DNA of 64,000 nt. It comes from Abyssalbus ytuae. GTDB taxonomy: Bacteria; Bacteroidota; Bacteroidia; Flavobacteriales; Flavobacteriaceae. The stretch spans positions 1,302,001-1,366,000 of the forward strand of contig NZ_CP094358.1 of the NCBI RefSeq assembly GCF_022807975.1, in the 5' to 3' direction. Shown one piece after another: positions 40,551-49,303 of the stretch (within the stretch, counting starts at the first letter, position 1; each line of letters begins with the position of its first letter). Below the pieces are notes generated by a model. That model worked only from the letters and a program-made list of their open reading frames with translations, did not search any database and had not been told where the DNA came from. The translations under genes were made by a program, and so were the position numbers.

Positions 40551-41267
40551 TTAAAGCCCTAATCTTTCATTAAATTCACTTTTGTAGCTTTCTCCAATAG
40601 GAATTCTTACATCATCAATAATAACCCTGTTTTTTTGAACCGACTTTATCTGATTTATATTAATAACAAATGATTTATGAATTCTTATGAAATAATCCGG
40701 TAACTTTTCCATCATTCCTCTAAAATTCATTAAAGTTAAAATAGGCTTGTTGGTTCCTTCAATATGTATTTTAAGGTAATCTTTAAGCCCCTGTACATAT
40801 TTGATTTTGTTTATGTCTATTTTAACGTTTTCATATTCTGCTTTCACAAATATATATTGCTTGTCATCTACACCTACCGAAGGAAAAACATTCATCATAT
40901 TTTTAGATTTTGAAAGTTCATAAAGTTCTTTTGCCCGTGATATAGCTTTTATAAAACGGTGATATGGGATGGGTTTAACCAAATAATCTACCGCATTTAA
41001 ATCAAAACCGTCTACCGCATACTGGGGGTAGGCCGTGGTGAAAATAAACAATGGCTTATTATCTAATGAGTTCATAAAATCCAGTCCGTTCATCTGCGGC
41101 ATTTCAATATCTATTAAAATAAGGTCTATCTTTTTTTCCTTAATATCTGATATTGCGTTTATCGGATTATTATATGCACCCATCATCTCTAAAAAATCGA
41201 GCTTTTCGCAATAATTTTTAAGAACATTAATAGCCAGGGGCTCATCATCAATTATTATGCATCTCAT
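40551..41267 (-). CDS. LytTR-type response regulator
   Basis: 238 aa. Receiver domain (about 1-120) with IIIDDEP (Asp7, Asp8), phospho-acceptor Asp53 in LIDIEMPQMNG, TAYPQYAVDGF and YLVKPI. LytTR DNA-binding domain (about 135-236) with IKYVQGLKDYLKIHIEG and FIRIHKSFVININQI. The start overlaps the kinase stop by 4 bp (ATGA), so the two are translated together. It is the last gene of a five-gene minus-strand operon. Targets are unknown; the outer membrane proteins of the operon and of the divergent pair are likely candidates. Confidence 0.95.
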   Translation of the reverse strand: MRCIIIDDEPLAINVLKNYCEKLDFLEMMGAYNNPINAISDIKEKKIDLILIDIEMPQMNGLDFMNSLDNKPLFIFTTAYPQYAVDGFDLNAVDYLVKPIPYHRFIKAISRAKELYELSKSKNMMNVFPSVGVDDKQYIFVKAEYENVKIDINKIKYVQGLKDYLKIHIEGTNKPILTLMNFRGMMEKLPDYFIRIHKSFVININQIKSVQKNRVIIDDVRIPIGESYKSEFNERLGL

Positions 41268-42322
41268 CCTTTTAAATTATTTAAGCGCAAATTTACCGTA
41301 TAATTTTCTCCATCGTTTACTATTTCCAATTCATGCGAATCAGGATAAAGCAGTTTAAGCCTGTTTTTTATATTTTTTAATCCTATCCCGGAATTTGAGA
41401 TATCTTTTTTATGGGTTCCTATAATATTTGAAATATTAAAATAAAGAGTATTCCCCTCTACATTAATATTTATTTTCACAACCGTGTTGCCTTTATAATC
41501 TGTACCATATTTAAAAGCATTTTCAATAAATGAAATAAGTAACAAAGGCTGAATAAACTTGTTTTCATAATTTCCTCTTATCTGTATTGATACCTGCTCG
41601 CTATTTAACAGCCTTAACCGTTGTAACTGGATATAATTTTTTATATAATCAATTTCTTTTGAAAGAGGCACCAAATCTTTATTAGCTTCATATAACATGT
41701 ACCTCATTAATTCGGCCACATTTAAAATAGCCTCTGAGGTATAGGCTGATTTACTAACAGAAAGAGAATAAATAGTATTTAATGAATTAAATAAAAAATG
41801 CGGATTTAACTGTGTTTTGAGAAACTGAAGTTCAGAGTGTATTTTTTCACTTTCTACCTGTTTTCTCAGTTCTATATTTTTTTTCCAATCACTGTAAATT
41901 TTAATTGTCGTACCTGCTATTATGAAAAACCCCATGGTTAAAAACGGGAAAACATACCTGAAAAGAGTACTTTTCATTTTAGGAGGTTCAGGAAGTTCAG
42001 GCCTGTTTGCCAACCCTTCAAAATTTCCGGGCCTTAATTTAAAAACAGGTTCCGGCTCTATAAATCTGGTTAAAAAAAGAAAAGTTATAATCATTGCCAC
42101 ACAAAAAAACAAATAATTATAAAGCTTGCCTTTTAGTAAAAGTCTGGGAATAAGAAAGAGATAGTTTAAATAAAAAACAATAATATAAATAACCAGTCGG
42201 GTATAAATATGGTAAGGTATTGATTTAAACTGACTATAAAATTCAAGCGTACTTATCAAGAAAATGATAATCCATATTATGGCATGAATTGTAACTTCTT
42301 TTATATTTTTTCTTTCTATCAT
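41264..42322 (-). CDS. LytS-like membrane sensor histidine kinase
   Basis: 352 aa from the ATG at 42322; a TTG six codons earlier would overlap the DUF4907 gene. Four N-terminal membrane helices (about 10-145), then the His_kinase family domain with the phospho-acceptor His in TQLNPHFLFNSLNTIY and a HATPase lacking a classical D-box but with LISFIENAFKYG and GIGLKNIKNRL. No periplasmic sensor domain is seen, so the signal may come through partner proteins such as DUF4907, Kelch lipoprotein or the barrel encoded just upstream. It overlaps the regulator gene by 4 bp. Confidence 0.94.
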   Translation of the reverse strand: MIERKNIKEVTIHAIIWIIIFLISTLEFYSQFKSIPYHIYTRLVIYIIVFYLNYLFLIPRLLLKGKLYNYLFFCVAMIITFLFLTRFIEPEPVFKLRPGNFEGLANRPELPEPPKMKSTLFRYVFPFLTMGFFIIAGTTIKIYSDWKKNIELRKQVESEKIHSELQFLKTQLNPHFLFNSLNTIYSLSVSKSAYTSEAILNVAELMRYMLYEANKDLVPLSKEIDYIKNYIQLQRLRLLNSEQVSIQIRGNYENKFIQPLLLISFIENAFKYGTDYKGNTVVKININVEGNTLYFNISNIIGTHKKDISNSGIGLKNIKNRLKLLYPDSHELEIVNDGENYTVNLRLNNLKG

Positions 42323-42336
42323 TTTATAACCTTCTG

Positions 42337-42660
42337 TCAATATTCCACGTTAAATTCTTTCAATTCGGCTTCTGTTATCGCCGGTAAGATATTTTTTTTT
42401 AATTTATCTTTCACTAAATTTCCAATAACTTTTGCATCTTCCGGGTTAGAAAACGGTATTTCACCGTTTATTGCCGGTATAAAAGATTGTTTAATAATAA
42501 TTTTTGAATCGGCTAAAATTAAATATCCATATCCTTCAGCTACCTTAAATACTTTTACCTTATAAGTATTATCCTGTTTTTTTAAGATCAAATTTACGCC
42601 GGAAACAACAACGAATAACATGGATATGGCCACAACCGGTATTATTAATTTATGCTTCAT
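42337..42660 (-). CDS. DUF4907 family exported small protein
   Basis: 107 aa from the ATG at 42660. A hydrophobic N-terminus (about 4-24) acts as signal or anchor. The body matches the DUF4907 pattern: YKVKVFKVAEGYGYLILADSK, IIIKQSFIPAINGEIPFSN, and AITEAELKEFNV at the end. The function is unknown. It is encoded 14 bp upstream of the kinase and 9 bp downstream of the Kelch gene, and similar triplets of DUF4907, Kelch and kinase genes are, as far as I recall, found in other Flavobacteriia. It could pass a signal to the kinase. Confidence 0.82.
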   Translation of the reverse strand: MKHKLIIPVVAISMLFVVVSGVNLILKKQDNTYKVKVFKVAEGYGYLILADSKIIIKQSFIPAINGEIPFSNPEDAKVIGNLVKDKLKKNILPAITEAELKEFNVEY

Positions 42661-42669
42661 CTGCAAAAC

Positions 42670-43665
42670 TTAATCTTCATCATCATATTCATCAAACGGA
42701 AAGAATTCGTCAAAATCATCCCAATACGCAGTACCTGATCTCCCTAAACCTACAAATGCACGGTTACCATTGGTAATTACAATGGGGTCCTGCCTGGATG
42801 ATCCTTCAAATCCGGTTTTCACGGTCCATGTATCATCGCTCGGATCATATTCCCAAACTGAACTTATTGACCCACTTCTTTCTCCACATGCAATATAACC
42901 ATATCCGTTTAATGAAAACCCTACTGCCGAACTTCTTACAACCTGATAATCATCATCTTCATCAAGATCGAGTAACTGACTCCACGCTTCGGAGGAAGAA
43001 TCAAAAACCCAGAAATCTGTCAAATAAACACCGTTTGCCGATCCTGTTCCCAAATAAACTTTATCATTTATGGTAAAGGTTGTGGCATTTCTTCTTTTAT
43101 TTCCACCAAAACCTACCAATTGTTCCCAGCTCTGGTCTTCAGGGTTATATTTCCAAAAATCCTTTCTGTCGTTGCTACCGTCAAACCCGGTTCCAAAATA
43201 GCCGTATCCGTTAGCCCCGAACGCTACTGCACCACGTCTTGGGTTTTCAGGAAAGGAGGTTACTTCTACCCATGAGTGGGTTTCGGGATCGTACTCATAA
43301 AAATCACTCAATTCATCGGTACCATCGTAACCCGATCCTATATAACCTTTACCGTTTATAGAAAATCCTACTGCCGAACTTCTTGCTACTCCAGGAAAAT
43401 CTGCCCGTTGTGCCCAATAATTTCCTTCCATATCATATTCCCAAAAGTCAATTAAATAATCATCGCCATCATAACCAACTCCCATATACCCTTTGTTTTC
43501 TATAGTAAATGCAGATGCGCTGCTGCGTGGTGTTCCGTCAAATACCGATCTGTTTATCCAGTTCCCTACCGAATCATCGTCATCGTCGTCGTCATTAGAA
43601 CAGCTTAATAAAAAGAATGAACTTAATCCCAGTATTATTAATTTTTTAAAACTAATTTTTTTCAT
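42670..43665 (-). CDS. Kelch-repeat lipoprotein
   Basis: 331 aa. The signal ends in SSFFLLSC (Cys22), followed by a run of acidic Asp residues. Six repeats of about 48 residues each follow: R(S/G/N)xA.xF.(I/A)NxxGY.G.GxDG...DFWEYDP...W, for example around residues 50, 95, 143, 190, 245 and 290. This gives a six-bladed beta-propeller. An acidic tail (DEFFPFDEYDDED) ends it. Probably on the cell surface or in the periplasm, binding a ligand or a partner protein. It lies 18 bp after the outer membrane barrel gene in the sensor operon. Confidence 0.9.
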   Translation of the reverse strand: MKKISFKKLIILGLSSFFLLSCSNDDDDDDDSVGNWINRSVFDGTPRSSASAFTIENKGYMGVGYDGDDYLIDFWEYDMEGNYWAQRADFPGVARSSAVGFSINGKGYIGSGYDGTDELSDFYEYDPETHSWVEVTSFPENPRRGAVAFGANGYGYFGTGFDGSNDRKDFWKYNPEDQSWEQLVGFGGNKRRNATTFTINDKVYLGTGSANGVYLTDFWVFDSSSEAWSQLLDLDEDDDYQVVRSSAVGFSLNGYGYIACGERSGSISSVWEYDPSDDTWTVKTGFEGSSRQDPIVITNGNRAFVGLGRSGTAYWDDFDEFFPFDEYDDED

Positions 43666-43683
43666 AATGATTTTATTTTTTTT

Positions 43684-44544
43684 TTAAAATTTATATTTCA
43701 TCCCAAAAGTTAAACTTGCTACATTTCCCATATTAAATTCATGATTATCAATTATCTCTAAATCATTATAAATTGAATAATCTACAGCAGAAGTAGCGAA
43801 CCAGTTATTACCAAAACTGAGTTCATAATTTAATCCGGCCGAAAAATTTAAATAGGTCATTTTATAGCTTTTATAGTTCTGATCGCCCAGATATTTGTAA
43901 TGGATGTTAGCGTAAAAAGAGTCTTCATATACGTTTAGTTTCAGAGAATTCCTGTCATTAAACCTGTATGTGATTTGCGTTTTCGGAAAACCAAATGTTA
44001 TATCAATGTTTTCATTAAACTCTTTATAATAATATAAAACGGGCAGCCATTTTAGTTTTCCTAACCTGTAACCATATTCCGCTCCAACAGCAAGTTTGGA
44101 AAAGGAATTAACGTTGGTCCATTTTTTTTCAAAATAACCGGTAAAATTTAAATTAATGTCATTTGTTGTTACATCGGTATTAAAATTAGATACTGCCTGT
44201 GGTGAAAATCCCAGGACTATATTCAGTTTCTCACTTATATGCAATGTTTTTAAAAAATTGATCGTAAAGGAGTAAATATTAGAAATTTGTGAAGTATTGC
44301 CTGCATAATCCACATTGTTTACATCGTAGTAAAAATCATAAAGGTTCGCATTAAATCCCACACTCAGTGGCGAGGTTTTATCAAAAAAAACATAGTTAAC
44401 ATTAAACCTCATTTTATTTAAACCTGCCTCCTTGCTCCACAAATTCATTTTATAATCAAATAAAGCCACATTTTTATTTTCAATTTGGGAGTGGGTTTTT
44501 ATAAAAGTCAAACTACACATAACCGTTACAAAAATTCTCTTCAC
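43684..44544 (-). CDS. outer membrane beta-barrel protein, GTG start
   Basis: 286 aa. The start codon is GTG (42-44 of the 44500 block), chosen because it gives a full signal peptide (KRIFVTVMCSLTFIKTHSQ). The next ATG would remove half of it. The rest is made of alternating strands with many Tyr and Asn, and ends GMKYKF with terminal Phe, typical of barrels. It resembles DUF6268-type proteins, but I am not sure of the family. It is the first gene of the sensor operon and divergent from the DUF4270 gene with a 217-bp shared upstream region. Confidence 0.8.
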   Translation of the reverse strand: MKRIFVTVMCSLTFIKTHSQIENKNVALFDYKMNLWSKEAGLNKMRFNVNYVFFDKTSPLSVGFNANLYDFYYDVNNVDYAGNTSQISNIYSFTINFLKTLHISEKLNIVLGFSPQAVSNFNTDVTTNDINLNFTGYFEKKWTNVNSFSKLAVGAEYGYRLGKLKWLPVLYYYKEFNENIDITFGFPKTQITYRFNDRNSLKLNVYEDSFYANIHYKYLGDQNYKSYKMTYLNFSAGLNYELSFGNNWFATSAVDYSIYNDLEIIDNHEFNMGNVASLTFGMKYKF

Positions 44545-44761
44545 TTAAATTTCATTTTGGATCAAAAATAACAGACAGGAAATGAGATTCTTTATAAAAT
44601 ATATGTATGGGTTTTTTTCATCTACCAACCATAATTTTTTAAAGATTTTGTTTTAAGGCCAGATTCGTCTATTGTTTTAGAGTAGTGGTATAGATAATTA
44701 GTGTAATGGTAGATTTTTATTTTCATCAACAACATTTGAAAATAGATTTGACAAAAAAAAC

Positions 44762-46069
44762 ATGCGATATCTTATAATTATATTAATAACCCTTCTCATA
44801 TTTTCCTGTAATGAGGAAAACAGTTTGCTGGTTGAAGATCAAATAACCGAAAGCAATTTAAGAGTAATAAAGATTGATACATTTACAACAATCTTTTCCA
44901 CTTTTAAGTACGACAGCATACCTACTTCGGAATCAACCCGGATACTGGTGGGGAGATACAACGATCCGGTATTTGGCGAAATTAAAGCTTCCAGCTTTTT
45001 TGAGCTGTTGCCATCGGGGTATTCCATTAGCAATGACGCAGTTTTTGACAGTATAGCCCTGTGCCTGAGATATGACGGGTATTTTTATAATGACACCTTA
45101 CAAACCAATACAATAAGTGTTAAAAGGCTTAATGATGAGATGAGAACTGATAATGATGAATATTTTTATAATACTTCGGAGGTTTCACACTATGAAGAAA
45201 ACATTGGATTAGCAACTTACAACCCCAGACCCAATAATAATAGTGACTCTTTACTGATTAAATTAAATGATGAAGTGGGAGTCACTATTTTTCAAAAAAT
45301 TCAAGATAAAAATATTACAAATGACGATCAATTCAGAGAATTTTTTAAGGGAATTACAATACAACCCGGTAGTGATGACAGTAGCATTATTGGCTTTTCA
45401 AAAAGTTCGGATGAAACTTACGTCAGATTATTTTATTCAGAACCCGATGAGGATGATAACGTACAAGACTACCTCGATTTAAGTATTAATTTATCTTCTA
45501 CCGAACCCACGTTTTTTAATAATGTCACTTCAACAAGAACTGATACTTATCTGGAAAATCTGAACGATAAAGAAACACTACTCCTGGCCTCCGACAGTGA
45601 TAATATGAGTTTTATCCAGGCAGGAACAGGAGTTGCCACCCGGGTTGAAATTCCTTTTATTAAAACCATCAATGACATTCAAGGGCAGGGAACCCTGCTC
45701 GATGTGAAATTGTATGTAAGCCCTTTGGATTATAAAAATGAAAAATTAAAAATATCAGATTCTTTACCCCTTTACATCATTGATATAAATAATGATATAA
45801 CCGGCTATCTAACCGGCTTAAGTGAAGAACAAACATTAGCTGTATTAAATTATGAAGATGAAGAGTTTAATGAAGTTTATTATGAAATTCCATTGCTATC
45901 ATTTATTGAAGACGAAATATCATCAACACGCAATGAAGGTTTGGCACTTATAATATTCCCTCCTTCTTATAACTCATCTGTAAACCGAATTATTTTATCA
46001 ACAGAAAATAATAGTTTTCTTAAATCCCACCTTGAAATAACATATGTTATATATGATAAAAATGAATAA
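44762..46069 (+). CDS. DUF4270 family lipoprotein
   Basis: 435 aa. The signal ends in LITLLIFSC (Cys16). The DUF4270 pattern is seen in LVGRYNDPVFGEIKASSFFEL, DAVFDSIALCLRYDGYFYND, and the long beta-rich body with FFKGITIQPG and RVEIPFIKTI. DUF4270 lipoproteins are widespread in Bacteroidota, often beside Kelch proteins and an outer membrane barrel, but their role is not settled. The gene overlaps the following barrel gene by 8 bp (ATGAATAA) and is divergent from the Kelch/kinase operon. Confidence 0.9.
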   Translation: MRYLIIILITLLIFSCNEENSLLVEDQITESNLRVIKIDTFTTIFSTFKYDSIPTSESTRILVGRYNDPVFGEIKASSFFELLPSGYSISNDAVFDSIALCLRYDGYFYNDTLQTNTISVKRLNDEMRTDNDEYFYNTSEVSHYEENIGLATYNPRPNNNSDSLLIKLNDEVGVTIFQKIQDKNITNDDQFREFFKGITIQPGSDDSSIIGFSKSSDETYVRLFYSEPDEDDNVQDYLDLSINLSSTEPTFFNNVTSTRTDTYLENLNDKETLLLASDSDNMSFIQAGTGVATRVEIPFIKTINDIQGQGTLLDVKLYVSPLDYKNEKLKISDSLPLYIIDINNDITGYLTGLSEEQTLAVLNYEDEEFNEVYYEIPLLSFIEDEISSTRNEGLALIIFPPSYNSSVNRIILSTENNSFLKSHLEITYVIYDKNE

Positions 46070-47306
46070 AGAAACCCTCCTGACAATTGCCTGTTTTTCA
46101 ATTATAATATTTAAAGGTTATACTCAATCCGGCACATCACCCTCACCTTATTCTTTATATGGTTTAGGCCTTGCAAACGAAACCAGCATAGGCAAAAATA
46201 ACGGTCTGGGAAGAGGAGGAATTGCTATTGGCAGTGACGCTGCGATTAATAACCTTAACCCTGCTTCTTATGCATTAATAAATAACAACAGCTTTTTGTT
46301 TGATGTTGGTATTAAAGGTGGTTACGATACATTTACTAATATGCGGGATAACAATTCTTCTTATAATTTTAACTTTTCAAACATAGCCCTGGCATTTTCC
46401 TTATCACCAAAATCGGGTATTGGTGCTACATTAATACCATATACAAGTGTGAGTTACTCAATCTCTGAAATGGAAACTAACATTGAAGGCTCCAATGAAA
46501 CTTTCACCTCCTATGCATACGGTGATGGTGGGATGAGCGAATTTAAAATTAATTACGGTTACCTGTTAAATGATAAAATAAGGTTGGGATTAAGCTCTTC
46601 CCTTTTGTTTGGTTCTATAGATGAAACAGAATATTTTTATCTTTCCAATTCCTATTTTGAAATAAACCGGGTTTCAAATTACTCGGGAATAAGATTTGGT
46701 GTCGGGTTTCAATATGATATAAATCCCAAAATAACCATAGCTGGTACCCTTCAGTCTTCGGCGTCATTAAAAGCATCTCTAAAAAGAAGTGTATTAAAAG
46801 CAATTGATGCCACAAGTATATATGTTGAAGAAGATGAAGAAGGGGAAATATCTGATTTTAAACTTCCTGTTGAATTAGGCACGGGAATAAAATATAATTT
46901 TTCTGATGAATTATTCTTTACAGCCGACTACAAGAAGAATTTCTGGTCATCAACAGATCAAAAAGATAATATGGGTACATACCTTGATCAGGATATATTT
47001 TCCTTTGGTGCCGAATATAAAAATAATACTTATACCGATAAATTTTGGAAAAAAGTTTCGTACCGGGCCGGATATAATTTTGATAACGGATACTTATCCA
47101 TTAATGATGAAAAGGTTAACAGTTTTGCCTTAACACTCGGTTTGGGACTCCCCCTGAGTACTTCAAGAAATTCAGCAATAAATGTCTCGTATGCGTACGG
47201 AAGCAGGGGACAAATTGATAATTATTTTGTGAAAGAAAATTATCATTTGCTAACTGTGAACCTTAGTTTAGAAGACATTTGGTTTGTAAAAAGAAAAATA
47301 AATTAA
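46062..47306 (+). CDS. outer membrane beta-barrel protein paired with DUF4270
   Basis: 414 aa from the ATG at 46062, which overlaps the DUF4270 stop by 8 bp; two upstream in-frame ATGs (46044, 46053) are possible but less likely. A signal peptide (about 1-22, ending KGYTQ) is followed by SPSPYSLYGLG, GRGGIAIGSDAAINNLNPASYAL and many amphipathic strands. These features are shared with the FadL/OmpP1-like superfamily. The NPASYA motif is frequent in Bacteroidota barrels of this kind. It may export or import a hydrophobic compound, or serve as a partner of the DUF4270 lipoprotein. Confidence 0.82.
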   Translation: MNKETLLTIACFSIIIFKGYTQSGTSPSPYSLYGLGLANETSIGKNNGLGRGGIAIGSDAAINNLNPASYALINNNSFLFDVGIKGGYDTFTNMRDNNSSYNFNFSNIALAFSLSPKSGIGATLIPYTSVSYSISEMETNIEGSNETFTSYAYGDGGMSEFKINYGYLLNDKIRLGLSSSLLFGSIDETEYFYLSNSYFEINRVSNYSGIRFGVGFQYDINPKITIAGTLQSSASLKASLKRSVLKAIDATSIYVEEDEEGEISDFKLPVELGTGIKYNFSDELFFTADYKKNFWSSTDQKDNMGTYLDQDIFSFGAEYKNNTYTDKFWKKVSYRAGYNFDNGYLSINDEKVNSFALTLGLGLPLSTSRNSAINVSYAYGSRGQIDNYFVKENYHLLTVNLSLEDIWFVKRKIN

Positions 47307-47319
47307 GACCGTATTAAAG

Positions 47320-47478
47320 CTAAAAATCAAAACCATCAAATCCTGAATTGTCTCCTCCTGTACCATAATCACCCCCTCCTCCGTACCTGGTATATTTTGT
47401 TACCAAATAAGAAATTAAAAAAATACTCCCGATAATGACAACACCAATTATAAATTGTTCCCAAGTTACTTTGGTCAT
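47320..47478 (-). CDS. small single-pass membrane protein with Gly-rich tail
   Basis: 52 aa from the ATG at 47478 (MTKVTWEQFIIGVVIIGSIF). One membrane helix (about 8-30) is followed by a Tyr/Gly-rich tail (RYGGGGDYGTGGDNSGFDGF). The start overlaps the end of the pseudouridine synthase gene by 4 bp (ATGA), which supports translation. I do not recognise a family. Confidence 0.65.
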   Translation of the reverse strand: MTKVTWEQFIIGVVIIGSIFLISYLVTKYTRYGGGGDYGTGGDNSGFDGFDF

Positions 47479-48347
47479 AACATTTTTAAATTTATAATTT
47501 CCTGTTGGGTAAGAAACCTCCATGTTCCCCGAGATAAATCTTTTTTGGTAAGTCCGGCAAAAACTACTCTGTCCAGCTTAACTACTTCATACCCTAAATG
47601 TTCAAAAATACGGCGTACAATACGGTTTTTCCCACTGTGTATTTTAATTCCCACTTCTTTTTTTGAGGCTCCTTCTATATAACTTATATCATCTACCTGG
47701 ATATAGCCGTCCTCTAGTTTCAGTCCTTGTTCTATTTTCTTTAAATCATCGTGTTTTAAACTATCATTAAGTTCTACATGATAAATTTTGCGAACCCCAT
47801 GTGCCGGGTGAGTTAACTTTTTAGCCATGTCTCCATCATTAGTAAACAGCAAAAGACCTGTTGTTTGCCTATCTAACCTTCCTACAGGAACAATACGAGA
47901 TTTGGTTGCCTTTTTCACTAAATCCATAACTGTTTTCCTGTCTTTTTCATCTTTCATGGTAGTAATAAATCCTTTTGGCTTATTTAAAAGCACGTATTCT
48001 TTTCTTTCCGGCACTATTTTTTTACCATCAAACTTAACCTCATCAGTTAATTTTACTTTAAATCCCATTTCCGTAATTACTTTGCCATTTACGGTTACAT
48101 TACCGGCGGTTATGTAAATATCGGCATCCCTCCTGGAGCAAATACCAGAATTTGCTATGTATTTGTTTAGCCTTATTTCATTTTTTTCCAACTGATTTTC
48201 CCTTGTGAGAGGAGTTTTTCGTATGGGTGAATTTCCTCTTGCATAGCTTCCTTTTTTATATCCACCACCTTGCCTGCCGGAACTTTTACCGTTTCCTCCT
48301 CCCTGTCTTCCATGGGGTTTTCCCTGGGCTTTGTTATTTCTACTCAT
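47475..48347 (-). CDS. 23S rRNA pseudouridine synthase, RluB/RsuA family
   Basis: 290 aa. A basic, Gly/Arg/Lys-rich disordered start (about 1-50) is followed by an S4 domain (RLNKYIANSGICSRRDADIYI) and the catalytic domain with PVGRLDRQTTGLLLFTNDGD, where Asp in RLDRQT is the nucleophile. LNKPKGFITT and KNRIVRRIFEHLGYEV are further family marks. It isomerises uridine in rRNA, RluB-type enzymes acting on 23S U2605. It lies 40 bp after the prenyltransferase gene in the mevalonate run. Confidence 0.93.
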   Translation of the reverse strand: MSRNNKAQGKPHGRQGGGNGKSSGRQGGGYKKGSYARGNSPIRKTPLTRENQLEKNEIRLNKYIANSGICSRRDADIYITAGNVTVNGKVITEMGFKVKLTDEVKFDGKKIVPERKEYVLLNKPKGFITTMKDEKDRKTVMDLVKKATKSRIVPVGRLDRQTTGLLLFTNDGDMAKKLTHPAHGVRKIYHVELNDSLKHDDLKKIEQGLKLEDGYIQVDDISYIEGASKKEVGIKIHSGKNRIVRRIFEHLGYEVVKLDRVVFAGLTKKDLSRGTWRFLTQQEIINLKML

Positions 48348-48387
48348 AAAATATTTTTTGCAAAGATAAATGTTTAGATGTTAGCTG

Positions 48388-49293
48388 TCATCTAATTTTA
48401 TTGAGTACCAGATTCACATCAATCAATAATATACTAAATACTCCTGAAACAATAATAAATTTTAGAATATTATGAAGAATTAAATAATGCTGCTTTGTTG
48501 ATGATTTCCAGATCAATATTAAAAAAATAATAAGTAAAGCAAAACAAGCATAAAAATATATGTACATATAACCTACTTCAAATTTATTTATAAGCAGATA
48601 TGTGGGTATAAGAGTGAGGAGGGTAAAAAACGTAATTACATATTTAGAAAATTTTTCGCCGTATACTATCGGGATTGTTTTATAATTATTGGCAATATCT
48701 CCCGTGATATTTTCCAAATCTTTTACCATTTCCCTTATTAGAATAATGAGAAATAAAAACATAGCATGGACAAAGATTACCAGGTCAAAATTTTTGTAAT
48801 AAATAAACACTGCGAAAAAAGGTGCAATAGCCAGAGTAGCTGACACTACATTTCCTAAAAAAGGTATTTTTTTAAGCTTATGTGAATAAAACCAGATACC
48901 AAATATGTATAAAGAAAAAAATACTACTGCCCTGAAGGAAACATAACTTGCAAATATTACAGAAATGAAATTCAGGATAAAGTATCCCGAAATTTTTGTT
49001 TGCTGACTTACCAACCGGTCCAACATTGTTTTTTTGGGGCGGTTAATAAGATCTTTTTCTGAATCATAAAATGAATTAATAATATATCCTGAAGCTATTG
49101 CAAGAGCCGATGCGGTAACGATGGCAAATAAATTTCCGTCAAAAATTACCTGTTTAAAAGGTAAATCGTGCGCAAGAATATAAATTGAGGCTAAATACTG
49201 GGCTATAGTAATTACTAAGACATTATATCCTCTGACTACAGAAAAAAGACTCAAAAATTTGAGTAACATTAATTTCTGTTTCCTGGTAAGCAT
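48388..49293 (-). CDS. UbiA family prenyltransferase (GGGP geranylgeranyltransferase-like)
   Basis: 301 aa, eight or nine membrane helices. The two Asp-rich motifs for prenyl diphosphate are NSFYDSEKD (about 89-97) and KDLENITGD (about 191-199). RPKKTMLDRLVS follows the first motif. Bacteroidota homologues of this position and size are commonly annotated as geranylgeranylglycerol-phosphate geranylgeranyltransferase, which would make an ether lipid precursor; a quinone role is also possible. It is encoded 10 bp after mevalonate kinase, so its prenyl substrate comes from the same operon's pathway. Confidence 0.85.
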   Translation of the reverse strand: MLTRKQKLMLLKFLSLFSVVRGYNVLVITIAQYLASIYILAHDLPFKQVIFDGNLFAIVTASALAIASGYIINSFYDSEKDLINRPKKTMLDRLVSQQTKISGYFILNFISVIFASYVSFRAVVFFSLYIFGIWFYSHKLKKIPFLGNVVSATLAIAPFFAVFIYYKNFDLVIFVHAMFLFLIILIREMVKDLENITGDIANNYKTIPIVYGEKFSKYVITFFTLLTLIPTYLLINKFEVGYMYIYFYACFALLIIFLILIWKSSTKQHYLILHNILKFIIVSGVFSILLIDVNLVLNKIR

Positions 49294-49303
49294 AATTATT
49301 TTT

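Noticed and set aside
40206-40562. 118-codon plus-strand frame
   Set aside because: It runs across the GC-rich direct repeats and has repeat-driven composition; no family features or coding context.
42042-42340. TTG start for the histidine kinase at 42340
   Set aside because: It would overlap the DUF4907 gene; the ATG at 42322 lies just before the first membrane helix and has a 14-bp gap.
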